This document shows positions 8,987 to 10,042 of a DNA stretch of 10,042 nt, piece by piece. The notes under the pieces are model-generated. The model was not told the origin of the DNA. It saw only the letters and a program-made list of their open reading frames with translations, and made no database searches. Location of the stretch: contig CAKNAO010000022.1 of assembly GCA_929200685.1 (NCBI GenBank), positions 1 through 10,042 of the forward strand. The letters are read 5' to 3'. Within the stretch, counting starts at the first letter, position 1. The number at the start of each line of letters is the position of its first letter. Both the position numbers and the translations under genes were made by a program. The stretch comes from an uncultured bacterium (GTDB lineage: Bacteria > Bacillota_I > Bacilli_A > Mycoplasmatales > Metamycoplasmataceae).

Positions 8987-10042
8987 TTATCAATCCTTTA
9001 ACATATTTGCTTGAAGTGGATTTTTATTATGAATTAGTTGTTCAATTTGTCCATCTTTCACTTTTATTATTAAATTAGCAAGTTTAGCAATATTGGGATT
9101 ATGTGTAACAACAATAATTGTAGTTTTATTATTTTTATTAATTTTTTGAAATAATTCAAAAATTTTTAATGAGGTTTCTTGATCAAGAGCACCAGTTGGT
9201 TCATCACCAATTAAAATATCAGGTGTTTTTGATAAAGCTCTTGCAATTGAAACTCTTTGTTGTTGACCCCCAGAAAGTTCATAAATCATTTTCTTTTTGT
9301 TATTTTCCATATCCATATTATTTAAAAGGTTGTTTATATTCATTCTTTTATTTTTATTGTTTTGAAGCGATCTACCAACTTCAATATTATCTCTAACATT
9401 TAAAGATGAAAGAAGATTATAAGTTTGAAAAACAAAACCTATTTTTTCTTTTCTAAATAATGTACTTTGAAAATTAGTTAATGCTTGAATATTAACGCCA
9501 TTTACAATCACTTCTCCTCTAGTGACTCTATCTAAACCTGAAATAATATTTAAAATAGTTGTTTTACCTGAACCAGATGGACCAAGAATAACATTGAATG
9601 TTCCTTTTTTAATTTTTAAATTGATATTTTTTAATGCTGGAAAAATTAAAGATTTAGAAGTATAAATTTTTAAGACATTTTTCACTTCAATTATATTTTC
9701 TCTTTCATTTTCTATTAACATTGGACCTTTAGGTTTATTGTTTAAAATATTAATTTCTTTAAGTTCTTTTTTAAAAATTTTTTTTTCGTTTTTTAATTTT
9801 TTTCTTAATATTTTATTTTTTTCTAAAAGTTTTTTAATTTTTTCATTATAAATTTTTACTTTATCATATTCTTTTTTATTTTTTAAATATCTTTTAATTT
9901 CTTTAAGTTCTTCATTATTTTCGAAAAGTTTTTTATCAACAACATTATATTTGTTAGTAATTCCATTTTGAATTATTGAAAATTTTGAATAAGTTTTAAA
10001 TCTTTTTTTCTTTTTTTGAACTAATTTATCAAATTTTGTAAG
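8987..10042 (-). CDS. ABC transporter ATP-binding protein, MacB/LolD type, N-terminus beyond the window (351 aa visible)
   Basis: ATPase subunit for the permease immediately downstream. Numbered from the window edge: Walker A at 154-162 (GPSGSGKTT), Q-loop Gln at 206 (VFQTYNLL), ABC signature at 256-260 (LSGGQ), Walker B at 276-281 with DEPTGALD, switch His at 314 (VVTHN). This set is typical of the MacB/LolD (type VII) class. The visible 107 residues before the internal Met at 9721 are open with no stop and are rich in Lys/Glu and coiled-coil-like, including SIIQNGITNKYNVVDKKLF; I recall similar extensions in mollicute relatives. I therefore take 9721 as internal, although AAAGG lies just before it and it could be a secondary start. 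The protein ends with Trp encoded by TGA (8990-8992), then TAA (8987-8989); read with the standard code it would stop one codon early. The promoter lies outside the window. Confidence 0.93.

Overview
The window reads as a mollicute chromosome (Spiroplasma / Entomoplasma / Mycoplasma mycoides side, genus not resolved). G+C is very low, about one-fifth by eye. Every long gene makes sense only if TGA encodes tryptophan (translation table 4): under the standard code the genes break into short pieces, all in one frame, separated only by TGA. Start sites have clear AAGGAG / AAAGGA ribosome binding sites. There are five protein genes, no RNA genes, no insertion sequences and no gene-free stretch above 300 bases.

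Left part (2-2784, minus strand): an exported 653-residue protein of unknown function, followed downstream by a 225-residue three-helix membrane protein. The exported protein has a signal peptide, an N-terminal beta-type domain, a glycine-rich hydrophobic middle and a Glu/Arg/Gln coiled-coil tail ending in its only two cysteines. The membrane protein has its own TATAAT-type promoter, and an 18-base A/T homopolymer lies in the gap between the two. The middle of the exported protein resembles pre-toxin modules of polymorphic toxins, so a secreted effector with a membrane partner is a reasonable but unproven idea.

Centre (2785-4480, plus strand): one divergently transcribed gene for an OLD-type (AAA_15/AAA_21-like) ATPase with no visible nuclease domain. 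Its frame is broken near codon 77. The break sits on a perfectly phased A-AAA-AAG heptamer, and a -1 slip there joins the two halves into a 499-residue ATPase. Programmed frameshifting, transcriptional slippage, a decayed gene and a homopolymer sequencing error all remain possible. A 15-bp palindrome overlaps the predicted -10 box.

Right part (4498-10042, minus strand): a two-gene ABC exporter operon of the MacB/FtsX type. The ATPase lies upstream and runs off the right edge. The single 1495-residue permease carries two FtsX modules and two very large extracellular domains. The genes are one base apart, and the ATPase ends TGA-TAA, where TGA is tryptophan. The permease converges on the OLD-type ATPase with a 17-base gap.

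The ABC operon is ordinary for this lineage. The accessory-looking block is 2-4480.
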